A DNA stretch of 64,000 nucleotides from DATARH01 sp036268425 (GTDB taxonomy: Bacteria; Pseudomonadota; Alphaproteobacteria; ATCC43930; CGMCC-115725), in contig DATAUE010000065.1 of NCBI GenBank assembly GCA_036268425.1, positions 1 through 64,000 on the forward strand, given 5' to 3'. Shown here in pieces: positions 1-9,655 of this stretch. Under the pieces are notes generated by a model, which saw only the letters and a list, made by a program, of their open reading frames with translations, ran no database searches and was not told where the DNA came from. Numbering within the stretch: position 1 is the stretch's first letter; each line of letters starts with the position of its first letter. The position numbers and the translations under genes were made by a program.

Positions 1-2
1 TG

Positions 3-3000
3 CCGTTTGCCACCGCACCGATCCCCTTCGATCAGACCCTGTTGTTGGACGCCCTTGCAGCCCGGCCGGAGCGCCAGCCGGATGGTCCGCTGACGGCGGT
101 TTATCTCGGCGACGCACGCCAGGAAAAAGGCTACCAGTACCTGCCGCAGGCATTGGCCGGGCTGTGGCGGGACTATGTCGCTACCGGCCGCGTCAGATTT
201 GTTCTGCAATCCAACTTCAACACGCCGGGCGGCGAGCCCGGCATCCTCACCGCGGCACAGAATCTCGCGGGGTTTCCGGCGACGACGTTAAAAACCAAGG
301 CCCTGACGCCACCCGAATACTACGGAATACTGGCCGAGGCAGACCTGGTACTGATCCCGTACTCGCCGCAATGCTACCGCTACCGCAGTTCCGGGGTGCT
401 GGTGGAAGCGATGGGCGCCGGTAAGGTCGTGGTGACCAGTGACCAGTCCTGGATGGCGACACAAGTCGCCCGCGACCACGCAGTCCTGTTCGACGAACCG
501 GCCGGCATCGGCCCGGCGATCGCCGCGGCAATCGATCGGTTCGACGCATTGTCCGCTGCGGCGCAGGCGAGGCGTCACGAGACGCTCGCCAATGCGACCG
601 GTGAAGCTCTCGTGCGTCACATGCTCGCCAGCGAGCCGGCGCCGGCCGGCCGAGTGCGGCGGACGCCGATGCCGTCACATCGCGTGCTACTGGTGATGAA
701 CGGCGACGCGATGGTGCTGCAAAACGGCGCCTCGCGGATCATGCAGGCCCAAATGCAGTATCTGGTTGCAGCGGGCTGTAACGTCGTCGGCGTGTTTCTG
801 ACTTACGATCGCCACGAGAGCGCCGATGCCTTTGCCGCCTGGCATGCCGCACTCGCCAAGGCAGTCGCCCCCTATGCGTTCGAGCGCGCCTTTACGGCCG
901 GCACCGGACACCACCAGTTTACGCGCCGCCCGGTGCCCGGCTCATCGCTGCACGAGGATTTCGCCCATGCCGCGACGTTTGAATTTACAGGCGACCTGCT
1001 GCAGTTTTTGAGGGCACATCCAGTTGATGCGGTCCTCCTCAACTACATCACGAATTATCCGGTCGTCGACGCCCTCGGTCTCGACATCGTGCCGGTGGTT
1101 TGCGAAATGCATGACCTGCAGGCATTTCAGCGCGCAATTTACGGCCAGCGCCTGGTCGATGGCGCCGATCTTGACGAGGAATTTCGCTGGCTGTCGCGCT
1201 GCACTGCGCTGATTTCGCTGAACCCGCGCGAAACCGGCATCACCCGCGAGCGGCTGCCGGACATGTCGGTCGAAACCACCGGCGTGCTGTTGCCGCCGCC
1301 GCGGCCGGTGCTTGCATCGCTGGCCGGCGCCCGCGATGTCGCAGAGATCGTCAGCAGCAGCGGTCCTGTGCTGCGCCAGTATCAGATCGAGGCCGCAACG
1401 CTTGCGGGCGACACCGGCGAGATCGAACGCTTGCGCCGGACGAACGGCATCGATCTGCTGTTCGTCAGTTCGGCGCATATGGCGAATGCGTCAGGGCTGC
1501 GCTGGTTTCTGTCGCAGGTGTACGAACCCCATCTGGCGCCGCGCGGGGTTTCGCTGGTCGTCGCCGGCAGCATCTGCCGCATCGAAAAATGGCCGGACCT
1601 GCCCCTGGTTTTTTATGTCGATCAGGTGGCCGATCTGGCGCCGCTTTACGCCGCCGCGCAGATCGTCGTGCTGCCGATCACCGAAGGCGCCGGCAGCCCG
1701 GTCAAGACGATCGAGGCGTTCCGCTATGGCCGGCCGGTTGTCGGCACCTCGCACGCATTTCGCGGCCTCGCAGCCGATGATGTCGCCGGGATCGCAGTCC
1801 AAGAAGACCCACGCGGCTTTGTCGATGCTGTGCTGGCATTGCTCGGGTCGGCCGACGAGCGGCGGCGCGCTGTTGAGCATTCATGTCGCGCCGCCGACCG
1901 GCTCAATGATGTCGCGCACTATTTTACGATCATGGATCGGGTGTTCGCGACCGCACTCGGCCGCCCGATGCCGGCGACCGAACCGCCGACGCCGATGGAA
2001 GACGACAGTTCCGGCGCAGAGTGGTCACCGAGTCTCCAGGCCATCAACCGCATCGTCCGAGCCTATCTCGAAGGTTGGCCGTTTGAAGCGCAGGCGCTCG
2101 ACCGGATTGCGAATGACACCGGCGCACGCCGATTGATCGATGGCGCGTGCGCAAGCCTTTTTGAGAAACGCGATGCCGCGATCCTCAAAACCGAACATCG
2201 GCTCAAGGCGAGGATCGCCACCCTTGGCCGCCGCTGGTCGCGAGACGATTTCGTGTTTGTGCTCGATTTGGCGCTCGCCAGTCGCGGCAGCATGCCGGCA
2301 CCCGCGGCCGATGCTGGAGAGAAATTGCGGTTCGTCGCCGCTGGCGGTCTTCCCTTGACACTCGCCAAGGCGCCGAGCGGCGCGGCTGGGTCCAACGCCT
2401 CGGTCACCATCGACGGCAGAATGCTGGCGGTGCGTTCACGACCGAGCGTCACTTCGCTCGATGCCGACCTGGCAATAGGCGAGGCCGAAGTCGCGGCTGG
2501 AAATACCGGGCTGCGTCTTTTTGCAATCGACGCCGGCGATCTTTCGCGCAGCGCCATCGTCATCCGACAATCGCTGCCGCTCTCCGCCGCGACGAAAATC
2601 CTGGGCCGAAATGCGCTCGGTGACGGATTTATCGTGCGGCACGACGGCGCCGCCGAGCTACCGCCAGGCACCGGGGCGACATTGGTGATGCCGCATATCA
2701 CCGACGGAGACCACGACAGCATCATCGATCTCGTCTTCGCCAACCCTGAAACGGATTGGCGCGCGGCGTTGCCAGCCCGCCCCGCCGTCACGATCGACGG
2801 CGCTACGGTGGAAACCGAATGCCTCAGGATCGGCAATCTGCTGCTGCTCCGGCTTTATCTGCCCGCGCAACGCGTTTCCGGTGATTTCGGTGTGGTGTCG
2901 CTGAACATCTCCACCGGTGACAACGAGCCGGCGCCGGTCAGGCTGATCGCCGCCTCGACCGCTTTGCTCGCGCAATCCATGACGGAAGCAGCTCGTGTCG

Positions 3001-3941
3001 CGACAATGCTGACGCTCGGCTCCTGTCGTCGCGGCCTGCCGGATCAGCCGGCGCTCGGCGAGATCGTGCGTACCATCGTCGCAGAGGTCGCCGAACGGCG
3101 ATCGCTTGGCGAGGCCACCGTTGCCGCGCTCTGTGCCCTCGCCTTGGACCAGCGGGGGCGGGAAATACTCAAAGCCGAGGCATTGCAGCATACTTCCATT
3201 GCCGTACGACCGCCGGAAGCGATCCTTGACGACATCGATGCGATCGTCGGCGCTTGCCTGGGAACCGCCGATCGCGCCTCTGCCGTGCTCCATCCGGCGC
3301 TGCCGTACGAAATCGTCGATGAAGCCGGGCAGGTCCTGCCGGCCGAAACAACGCCAACTAAAACAACGCCAACTAACGGCAGCCATGTCAAATCGTGGCG
3401 CGCAGCGATGCCCTCGCCCGACAGGCGGCTTTCGATCCGGATCACCCTCGATGCCGCCCTCGGCATCCCGGAACATCCGGGGCTGATATACTCGGACGGC
3501 TTTTATCCGACCGAAGGCCCCGACAACCGGTTCCGCTGGACCGGGCCGGCCGAGACCGCAACAATCACCCTGCCCCTCGCGCTGACGCAGCCGGCGCGTC
3601 TGGTCATCGAATTGGCCGCGACCGGCAACAACCGCAGCGCCAACGACTACACCATTTCCTGCAACGGCCGGGTGCTCGGGCACCGCCTGACGATCGCCGA
3701 ACATTCCGCGACCTTGGCCGCCGATCTGCCCGCCGCGCGGCTCGGCGGCCTCTCGACGCGGATCGCGCTGACGGTCAAGGAGCGGTTCAATCCGGACCCG
3801 CCCGATCGGCGCACCCTCGGCGTCGTCTTCCGCTCGCTGAGCCTGTTCCTGCGGGCGGACATCGATGCCGCTACCGCGAGCGCGAAGGCTGGTTCAGGGA
3901 GGCGGTTAGCCGCCGCACGAAGTCGCAGCTTGCCGGAATAA
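3..3941 (+). CDS. Two-domain family-4-type glycosyltransferase with long C-terminal extension (5' partial)
   Basis: The reading frame is open to the left edge, so the N-terminus lies outside the window; about 1312 codons are visible. Residues 1-200 look like the C-terminal half of a GT-B glycosyltransferase (YLGDARQEKGY, then SSGVLVEAMGAGK near residue 130). A second complete GT-B unit runs from about residue 225 (RVLLVMNGD) to 640, with a nucleotide-sugar half containing SSAHMANASGLRWF and GSPVKTIEAFRYGRPVVGT. The remaining 650 residues have no motif I recognise; the last 150 look like a beta-rich carbohydrate-binding type module. The likely role is extending a surface glycan (LPS, capsule or exopolysaccharide) from nucleotide sugars in the cytoplasm. 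The sugar and acceptor cannot be read from the sequence. It ends 129 bp before ccmF. Confidence 0.8.
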   Translation, partial: PFATAPIPFDQTLLLDALAARPERQPDGPLTAVYLGDARQEKGYQYLPQALAGLWRDYVATGRVRFVLQSNFNTPGGEPGILTAAQNLAGFPATTLKTKALTPPEYYGILAEADLVLIPYSPQCYRYRSSGVLVEAMGAGKVVVTSDQSWMATQVARDHAVLFDEPAGIGPAIAAAIDRFDALSAAAQARRHETLANATGEALVRHMLASEPAPAGRVRRTPMPSHRVLLVMNGDAMVLQNGASRIMQAQMQYLVAAGCNVVGVFLTYDRHESADAFAAWHAALAKAVAPYAFERAFTAGTGHHQFTRRPVPGSSLHEDFAHAATFEFTGDLLQFLRAHPVDAVLLNYITNYPVVDALGLDIVPVVCEMHDLQAFQRAIYGQRLVDGADLDEEFRWLSRCTALISLNPRETGITRERLPDMSVETTGVLLPPPRPVLASLAGARDVAEIVSSSGPVLRQYQIEAATLAGDTGEIERLRRTNGIDLLFVSSAHMANASGLRWFLSQVYEPHLAPRGVSLVVAGSICRIEKWPDLPLVFYVDQVADLAPLYAAAQIVVLPITEGAGSPVKTIEAFRYGRPVVGTSHAFRGLAADDVAGIAVQEDPRGFVDAVLALLGSADERRRAVEHSCRAADRLNDVAHYFTIMDRVFATALGRPMPATEPPTPMEDDSSGAEWSPSLQAINRIVRAYLEGWPFEAQALDRIANDTGARRLIDGACASLFEKRDAAILKTEHRLKARIATLGRRWSRDDFVFVLDLALASRGSMPAPAADAGEKLRFVAAGGLPLTLAKAPSGAAGSNASVTIDGRMLAVRSRPSVTSLDADLAIGEAEVAAGNTGLRLFAIDAGDLSRSAIVIRQSLPLSAATKILGRNALGDGFIVRHDGAAELPPGTGATLVMPHITDGDHDSIIDLVFANPETDWRAALPARPAVTIDGATVETECLRIGNLLLLRLYLPAQRVSGDFGVVSLNISTGDNEPAPVRLIAASTALLAQSMTEAARVATMLTLGSCRRGLPDQPALGEIVRTIVAEVAERRSLGEATVAALCALALDQRGREILKAEALQHTSIAVRPPEAILDDIDAIVGACLGTADRASAVLHPALPYEIVDEAGQVLPAETTPTKTTPTNGSHVKSWRAAMPSPDRRLSIRITLDAALGIPEHPGLIYSDGFYPTEGPDNRFRWTGPAETATITLPLALTQPARLVIELAATGNNRSANDYTISCNGRVLGHRLTIAEHSATLAADLPAARLGGLSTRIALTVKERFNPDPPDRRTLGVVFRSLSLFLRADIDAATASAKAGSGRRLAAARSRSLPE

Positions 3942-3955
3942 CCGCACGCAACCTA

Positions 3956-4007
3956 CACCGCTGCTATAATAGCGGTGCGCCTGGGTTCCGCCTCGCCATC
4001 GCGAGGC
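3956..4007 (+). promoter_or_regulatory. Two hairpins upstream of ccmF, one holding a TATAAT box
   Basis: Positions 3956-3962 (CACCGCT) and 3970-3977 form a 7-bp inverted repeat (CACCGCT/AGCGGTG at 3971-3977) around a loop containing TATAAT (3965-3970). A second stem, GCCTCG at 3990-3995 with CGAGGC at 4002-4007, follows. The pair could be a weak terminator for the glycosyltransferase gene, or a promoter with -10 TATAAT for the ccm operon. I see no convincing -35 element and no T-run, so the assignment is open. Confidence 0.35.
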
Positions 4008-4070
4008 GATGCCAACCCGACGCAGCCGGGCCGGGGCAAGCCGGCCACGTTGCCGTGTCGCGGATGGCGC

Positions 4071-6062
4071 ATGATTAATGAAATCGGGCACTTCGCGCTG
4101 GTCCTGGCGCTATGCGTTTCTGCCTTGCAGATGGTCGTGCCGCTGGTTGGCGCGGCGCGCGGCGACGCGGCCCTGACCGCCTGGGCGCGGCCCGCGGCAA
4201 TCGCGCAGTTCCTGTTTATCGCCACCGCGTTTTTCGCGCTGATGCATGCCTATGCGGTATCGGATTTCTCGCTCGCTAACGTGGCGGCCAATTCCAGCAG
4301 CATGAAACCGTTGCTGTTCAAGCTAAGCGGCGTGTGGAGCAACCACGAAGGCTCGATGCTGCTGTGGGTGTTCATTCTGGCCTTGTTCGGCGCTGCCGTT
4401 GCGGTATTCGGGCGCAACCTGCCGCCATCGCTGCGCGCCCGCGTCCTGTCGGTGCAGGCGATGATCGGCTTCGGCTTTTTGTTGTTCATTCTGCTGACCT
4501 CGAACCCGTTTGTGCGCCTGTTTCCGGTGCCGGCCGAAGGCGCCGGGCTCAACCCGATTCTCGAAGATCGCGGCCTCGCCTTTCATCCGCCCTGCCTCTA
4601 TCTCGGCTATGTCGGGTTCTCGATCTCATTCTGTTTTGCCATCGCCGCACTGATCGAAGGGCGGGTCGATCCGGCCTGGGCGCGCTGGGTGCGGCCCTGG
4701 ACGCTGGCGGCGTGGTGTGCGCTGACCACCGGCATCGCGATGGGCAGCTGGTGGTCGTATTACACGCTCGGCTGGGGCGGCTGGTGGTTCTGGGACCCGG
4801 TCGAGAACGCCTCGTTCATGCCGTGGCTGGTCGGCACCGCGCTACTGCATTCGGCAATCGTCGTCGAAAAGCGCGACACGCTGAAGACCTGGACGATCCT
4901 GCTCGCGATCATCACGTTTTCGCTGAGCCTCATCGGCACGTTTCTGGTGCGCTCGGGGGTGCTGACCTCGGTGCATGCCTTTGCCTCCGACCCGCGGCGT
5001 GGCGTGTTCATTCTGCTGTTGCTCGGTGCCTATACCGGGGGCGCGCTGCTGCTGTTCGCATGGCGGGCGCCGCAACTGGTCGGCGGCGGGCTATTTGCGC
5101 CGATTTCGCGCGAGGGCGGCTTGTTGCTGAACAATCTGCTGCTGACGACCGCCGCGGCGACGGTGTTTCTCGGCACGCTGTACCCGCTCTTTCTCGACGT
5201 TGTGGCCCATCAAAGAGTGTCGGTCGGGCCGCCTTTCTACGCGATGACGTTTGTGCCGATCATGGTGCCGCTGCTGATCGCAATGGCGGTCGGCCCGATG
5301 CTGCCGTGGAAGCGCGGCGATCTGCTGGCGGCGCTAAGCCACTTGAAATGGGCGTTTCTCGCGACTGCCGCCGCCGCAATCGTCGTTCTCGCGATTGCCG
5401 GCGTCCGCTCGATCGGCGCCGCCTGCGGCCTCGCGCTCGCGGCGTGGCTGCTGATCGGAACTGCGGTCGAACTGGCCGAACGGGTGCATCTGTTCGGCGA
5501 GCCTCTCGCCAGCGTGTTCCGTCGCGCCCGGCGGCTGCCGCGCTCCGCCTGGGGCATGACCTTTGCGCATGCCGGGATGGCGGTGGTGATCGCCGGGATC
5601 ACCGGTTCGACCGCCTGGACCGAGGAGCGCATCGTTAACGGCAAACCCGGCCAATCTTTTGACATTGCCGGATACACGATCAAGCTCGACGCGGTCAACG
5701 AGGTGCAGGGACCGGACTTCACCGCGACTCAAGCCGATATGCGCCTTTTGCGCGACGGCACCGAGATCGCCGCATTGCACCCGGAAAAGCGGTTCTATCC
5801 GGTTGAGAACGGGGCGGCGACCGGCGTCGCGATCCGCACCAACATGGTGTCTGACATCTACGCGGTGATCGGCGACCCCGACGGCAAAGGCGGGTACGTT
5901 CTGCGCCTTTATTACAACCCGCTGGTACCGTGGATCTGGCTCGGCGCCGCTTTCATGGCGCTGGGCGGCCTCGTGTCGCTGAGCGACCGCCGCCACCGTG
6001 TCGGCGCTCCGGCGCGGCGGGCCCGGCCGGTCGCGGATGCCGGGGTTCAGGCAGCAGAGTAA
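4071..6062 (+). CDS. ccmF: Cytochrome c-type biogenesis protein CcmF
   Basis: The 663-aa polytopic membrane protein is the haem-lyase subunit of system I cytochrome c maturation, which joins haem from CcmE to apocytochromes in the periplasm. The WWxxD-type signature of haem-handling proteins is visible (GWGGWWFWDPVENASFMPW, about residues 230-250), along with flanking conserved His residues and more than ten hydrophobic segments. Length is normal for CcmF. I chose ATG 4071 (MINEIGHFALVLALCVSAL) because the family starts with this helix; an in-frame start at 3975 would add 32 hydrophilic residues. The TAA stop overlaps the ccmG ATG by one base (TAATG), so translation is coupled. Confidence 0.95.
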   Translation: MINEIGHFALVLALCVSALQMVVPLVGAARGDAALTAWARPAAIAQFLFIATAFFALMHAYAVSDFSLANVAANSSSMKPLLFKLSGVWSNHEGSMLLWVFILALFGAAVAVFGRNLPPSLRARVLSVQAMIGFGFLLFILLTSNPFVRLFPVPAEGAGLNPILEDRGLAFHPPCLYLGYVGFSISFCFAIAALIEGRVDPAWARWVRPWTLAAWCALTTGIAMGSWWSYYTLGWGGWWFWDPVENASFMPWLVGTALLHSAIVVEKRDTLKTWTILLAIITFSLSLIGTFLVRSGVLTSVHAFASDPRRGVFILLLLGAYTGGALLLFAWRAPQLVGGGLFAPISREGGLLLNNLLLTTAAATVFLGTLYPLFLDVVAHQRVSVGPPFYAMTFVPIMVPLLIAMAVGPMLPWKRGDLLAALSHLKWAFLATAAAAIVVLAIAGVRSIGAACGLALAAWLLIGTAVELAERVHLFGEPLASVFRRARRLPRSAWGMTFAHAGMAVVIAGITGSTAWTEERIVNGKPGQSFDIAGYTIKLDAVNEVQGPDFTATQADMRLLRDGTEIAALHPEKRFYPVENGAATGVAIRTNMVSDIYAVIGDPDGKGGYVLRLYYNPLVPWIWLGAAFMALGGLVSLSDRRHRVGAPARRARPVADAGVQAAE

Positions 6063-6595
6063 TGGCGCGGCGCGGGTGGCTCTATGTCGTTCCCATCGTG
6101 GTCTTCGCCCTGCTCGCGGGTGGATTTTATGTCGGGCTTGGCCGCGACACGATGGTGCTGCCTTCGCCGCTGATCGACAAGCCAGCGCCGCAATTCAGCC
6201 TGCCGCCACTCGCCGAGGGCGAAAGCGGCTTTTCGACGAGCGATTTGCGCGGGCATGTCAGCCTCGTCAACACGTTCGCCTCGTGGTGTGCGCCATGCCG
6301 CGCGGAGCATCCCGTGCTGAACCATCTCGCCCGATCGAGCGGCGTCGCGATCTACGGCATCGACTACAAGGACAAGCCGGACGCGGCGCGCGCCTGGATC
6401 GCCGCGCTCGGCAACCCCTATGTCCGGATCGGCGCCGATGACGGGCGCGTCGGGATCGATTGGGGCGTCTACGGCGTGCCGGAAACCTTTATCGTCGATC
6501 GCACCGGACGCATCCGCTACAAGCATGTCGGCCCGCTGACCGAAGACGACGTGACCGCGACAATCCTGCCATTGCTGGCAAAGCTCGGCCGATGA
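6062..6595 (+). CDS. ccmG: Thiol:disulfide interchange protein CcmG (DsbE)
   Basis: The 177-aa protein is a membrane-anchored periplasmic thioredoxin. One N-terminal helix (residues 7-28) is followed by a thioredoxin fold with the active site WCAPC in FASWCAPCRAEHPVL and the cis-Pro region GVYGVPETFIVDRTG. In system I it reduces the CXXCH cysteines of apocytochrome c before haem attachment. The start at 6062 overlaps the ccmF stop by one base, and its stop overlaps the ccmH start (ATGA). Length and motifs are typical. Confidence 0.95.
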   Translation: MARRGWLYVVPIVVFALLAGGFYVGLGRDTMVLPSPLIDKPAPQFSLPPLAEGESGFSTSDLRGHVSLVNTFASWCAPCRAEHPVLNHLARSSGVAIYGIDYKDKPDAARAWIAALGNPYVRIGADDGRVGIDWGVYGVPETFIVDRTGRIRYKHVGPLTEDDVTATILPLLAKLGR

Positions 6596-7077
6596 CGGCG
6601 CGGCATTTCCGCATCTGGCTGGGCGTGTCATTTGCCGTTTTCCTGTGTCTGGCGATGTCACCGGCGCGCGCCGTACTGCCCAACGAAATGCTGTCCGACC
6701 CCGTTCTCGAAGCGCGGGCGCGCGAGGTCGGCAAGGAATTGCGCTGTCTCGTGTGCCGCAACCAGTCGATCGATGATTCCGACGCCGATCTGGCGCACGA
6801 TCTGCGCGTGCTGGTGCGCCAGCGCATCACCGCCGGGGACAGCAACGAACAGGCGGTTGCCTATATCCGCGCCCGCTATGGTGATTTCGTGCTGTTGCGG
6901 CCGCCGCTCGACACCGCGACGCTGTTGCTGTGGGGCGGCCCGGCATTGCTGCTGATTTTGGGGGGCCTGCTGCTGGTGCGGTTCTACCGGGGCGCCCCCG
7001 CCGCCGCGCCAGCGCCGCTCTCGCCGGAAGAAAACCGCCGCCTTTCGGCCGTGCTCAACGAAGGACCGGAACGGTGA
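6592..7077 (+). CDS. ccmH: Cytochrome c-type biogenesis protein CcmH (CycL)
   Basis: The 161-aa protein has a signal/anchor helix (residues 8-27, ending ARA), the diagnostic LRCLVCRNQSI motif with its CXXC thiol pair at about residues 43-46, and a C-terminal membrane helix near residues 105-127. It is a periplasm-facing thioreductant that handles apocytochrome cysteines together with CcmG and CcmI. It is the short, single-function form, with the TPR part encoded separately by the next gene. It shares ATGA with ccmG and GTGA with ccmI. Confidence 0.94.
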   Translation: MTARHFRIWLGVSFAVFLCLAMSPARAVLPNEMLSDPVLEARAREVGKELRCLVCRNQSIDDSDADLAHDLRVLVRQRITAGDSNEQAVAYIRARYGDFVLLRPPLDTATLLLWGGPALLLILGGLLLVRFYRGAPAAAPAPLSPEENRRLSAVLNEGPER

Positions 7078-8561
7078 ATATCGGCCTGGCCGTCGCGATG
7101 CTCGGGTTGACCTCGCTCGCGGTCGCGATGCTGCTGGTGCCTTTGTTGCTGCGGCGCGGCGGCGGCGCCTCGCGCGATGCCTACAACCTCGCGGTCTACC
7201 GCGACCAAATGGCCGAACTCGACCGCGACATCGGCCGCGGCGTGCTGACCGCCGAACAGGCCGAGGCGGCGCGCGCCGAAATCGGCCGCCGTATCCTGGC
7301 GCTGAACCCTGACAATACCGAAAAGCCGAGCAATACAGCGGTGCTCGCCACCGCCTCGGTGGCCATTCTTCTGCTGCCGGTCACGGCATGGCTGATCTAC
7401 TGGCAGCTCGGCTCCCCGGCATTGCCCGACCAGCCCTTTGCCGAGAACCACAGCGCCGCGACGCCTGCCCCGCAGGTTGCGGGCAACGGCAACGGCGCGC
7501 CGCATATCGATATGAACGACGCCGTCACCAAGCTGACGGCGCATTTGAAAGAGCAGCCAAACGACCTGACCGGGTGGCTGTTGCTGGCCCGCTCGCAGCT
7601 TAGCCTCAACCATTTTCAGGAGGCGGCCGACGCCTATCGCCGCGCCGCCGACCTGTCGGGGCAGCGAGCCGATATCGTCGGCGACTGGGGCGAGGCGCAG
7701 GTATTGGCGGCCGGCGGCAGCGTTACACCCGGCGCCCGGCAAGCCTTCGAGACCGCGCTGAAGGACCCGGAATCGGCGCCGCGGTCGCGCTATTACCTCG
7801 GACTCGCACAGTTGCAGCAAGGCGATACCAAAGGGGCGATGAAAGCCTGGACATCGCTGGAAGCGGATTCGCCGACCGACGCCGAATGGCTGCCGTTGCT
7901 GCAGCAACGGATCAAGCAAGCCGCAGCAACGTTGGGGGTCGCTCCGCCGCCGATGAAGACTGTCGCCGCCGCGGCGCCCCCCTCGCCGCCGACGCCGGCC
8001 TCGGCAGCAGCACCGCCGCCGCCAACCTCGCCTCCGTCAGCCAATTCCGGCCCTAGTGAAGCCACTGTCGCCGCTACGGCAAAAGCCACCGCAAACGCAT
8101 CGCCGCAAGACCGCCAGGCGATGATCCTCGGCATGGTCGCCAAACTCTCAGCGCGTCTCGAAAGCCAGCCCGACGACCTTGACGGCTGGACCCGGCTCGG
8201 CCGTTCCTACCTGGTGCTGAACCAGCCGCAGCAGGCAGCGGCGGCCTATGCTCATGCCGTCAAGCTGAAGCCTGACGACATGCGCCTCAAGGAACAATAC
8301 GCCGAGGCGGTGATCCAGGCCGCGGGCGACGCCGCCGACGTGCCATCGGCGGCAACCTCAACCTTACGCGACGTGTTGCAGGCAGAGCCGCAGAACCAGA
8401 TGGCACTGTGGTATGTCGGCATCGCCGAAGCGGCCGCCGGCCATTCTGACGCCGCTCGCGATCTGTGGTCGCGGCTCCTCGCCCAGTTGCCGGCCGGCGC
8501 TCCGGAACGCCACGAGGTCGAAGACCGCCTCGCCGCCCTGAAACAAGGCGGCGCAAAATAA
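7074..8561 (+). CDS. ccmI: Cytochrome c maturation chaperone CcmI (CycH), TPR protein
   Basis: The 495-aa protein has two N-terminal membrane helices (about residues 2-22 and 85-105) separated by a cytoplasmic loop with the CcmI-type signature VYRDQMAELDRDIGRGVLT. Two periplasmic TPR blocks follow (about 140-270 and 335-480), joined by a Pro/Ala-rich linker of about 60 residues. CcmI holds the C-termini of apocytochromes c for the CcmFH lyase. GTG 7074 was chosen because it overlaps the ccmH stop (GTGA) and starts directly with the first helix. A small hairpin follows the stop. Confidence 0.92.
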   Translation: MNIGLAVAMLGLTSLAVAMLLVPLLLRRGGGASRDAYNLAVYRDQMAELDRDIGRGVLTAEQAEAARAEIGRRILALNPDNTEKPSNTAVLATASVAILLLPVTAWLIYWQLGSPALPDQPFAENHSAATPAPQVAGNGNGAPHIDMNDAVTKLTAHLKEQPNDLTGWLLLARSQLSLNHFQEAADAYRRAADLSGQRADIVGDWGEAQVLAAGGSVTPGARQAFETALKDPESAPRSRYYLGLAQLQQGDTKGAMKAWTSLEADSPTDAEWLPLLQQRIKQAAATLGVAPPPMKTVAAAAPPSPPTPASAAAPPPPTSPPSANSGPSEATVAATAKATANASPQDRQAMILGMVAKLSARLESQPDDLDGWTRLGRSYLVLNQPQQAAAAYAHAVKLKPDDMRLKEQYAEAVIQAAGDAADVPSAATSTLRDVLQAEPQNQMALWYVGIAEAAAGHSDAARDLWSRLLAQLPAGAPERHEVEDRLAALKQGGAK

Positions 8562-8576
8562 GGCACCGCTCGTGCC
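8562..8576 (+). terminator. Small hairpin between convergent ccmI and amidohydrolase genes
   Basis: GGCAC (8562-8566) and GTGCC (8572-8576) form a 5-bp stem with a 5-nt loop directly after the ccmI stop and just before the stop of the convergent gene. There is no long T-run, so it could be a weak bidirectional terminator at best. Confidence 0.3.
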
Positions 8577-8582
8577 TACCTG

Positions 8583-9629
8583 TTACGGCAGCCGGTAGAA
8601 ACGGCTCGCCGTGCCCGAAAACAGCGCGGCCTTCTCCGTGGCCGAGCAGCCCGACGCAATGCGCTTGAAGGCATTCCAGAATACATGATAGCTGCCGCTG
8701 CCCTTATCGACCGGGAAATTGCTTTCGAACATCGCGCGGTCGACGCCGAATGCCGCGATGCAGGTTTCGATATACGGCTTCCACAGCCCGGCCAGTTGCT
8801 CAGAACTTGGCGGCAGATCGCCGGTATGCACGTCAAAGCCGAACATCCGCATGCCGAGGCCGCCGAGCTTGATATGAACATTGGGACAGCCCGCCAGTTC
8901 ACGGATCTTGCCGCTCCATAGGGCAAACACCTCGTCGCGCTTTCCGGCATAGGGACCAAGCCCGATTGCGCCGCCGACATGGTCGAGTACGATCGGCGTC
9001 GCCGGAAAGGCCCGTGCCAGCTCGATCAATTCGTCGAGCTCGGTATGGTACATCCATGCGTCAAAGCTGAGCCCCAACGGCGCCAGCTTGGCAAACCCCT
9101 CGCGCACCTTGGGCTGCCGTAGCATCCCTTCCGGGCGCAATACCGGCGACCCCCACTGCCCCTGCTCCGGATGCGTTGCGGTGATATAGCGGATGCCGCG
9201 ATAGCGGCCGTCACCGGCTTGAATCTGCGCCTCCAGCACCCGCTCGACGGCGCCGCCCAGCGCCAGATCGGCATAGGCGACGATACCGGCGCACACCTTG
9301 GTCTTGCCGTAATTGCCGCTCGCCGCCATCGCCGCGACGCCGTTGGCGAACTCGACCTCGCCGACCGGCGCCATGTCGGGCGAGGCGTCGGCGCGGTACA
9401 TCGACAGCCATTCGAGATAGACCGTCGCGATGATGTTGTGGCCGCTATTGGTGTCGGCGAGCAAATCGGCCAACAGGTAGGTGCCGTGCTCCGGCCGGTC
9501 GATCAAATGGTGGTGCGGATCGACGATCGGCAAATCCGGTTCGAGAATATCCTCCTTGCGCGATGCGAGCCAGTCCGGCCGTACCGCCAGATGCGGCGTA
9601 TTCGCCGCCGCGAAATTCGATGCAACCAT
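8583..9629 (-). CDS. Amidohydrolase, 2-pyrone-4,6-dicarboxylate lactonase-type
   Basis: The 348-aa TIM-barrel hydrolase has an N-terminal metal-site motif (LPIVDPHHHLID) and ends with GVDRAMFESNFPVDKGSGSY, the strand-8 Asp region of amidohydrolase-2 enzymes. Members hydrolyse lactones or C-C bonds in aromatic breakdown. Start at 9629 (MVASNF) is preferred over 9680 because the longer form reads into the palindrome upstream. It is the last gene of a minus-strand run with the dehydrogenase, VOC protein and HpaB-type hydroxylase, which supports a catabolic role. The substrate is unknown. Confidence 0.8.
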   Translation of the reverse strand: MVASNFAAANTPHLAVRPDWLASRKEDILEPDLPIVDPHHHLIDRPEHGTYLLADLLADTNSGHNIIATVYLEWLSMYRADASPDMAPVGEVEFANGVAAMAASGNYGKTKVCAGIVAYADLALGGAVERVLEAQIQAGDGRYRGIRYITATHPEQGQWGSPVLRPEGMLRQPKVREGFAKLAPLGLSFDAWMYHTELDELIELARAFPATPIVLDHVGGAIGLGPYAGKRDEVFALWSGKIRELAGCPNVHIKLGGLGMRMFGFDVHTGDLPPSSEQLAGLWKPYIETCIAAFGVDRAMFESNFPVDKGSGSYHVFWNAFKRIASGCSATEKAALFSGTASRFYRLP

Positions 9630-9655
9630 CAGCGTTTCCCTCTCACCCGTAATTT

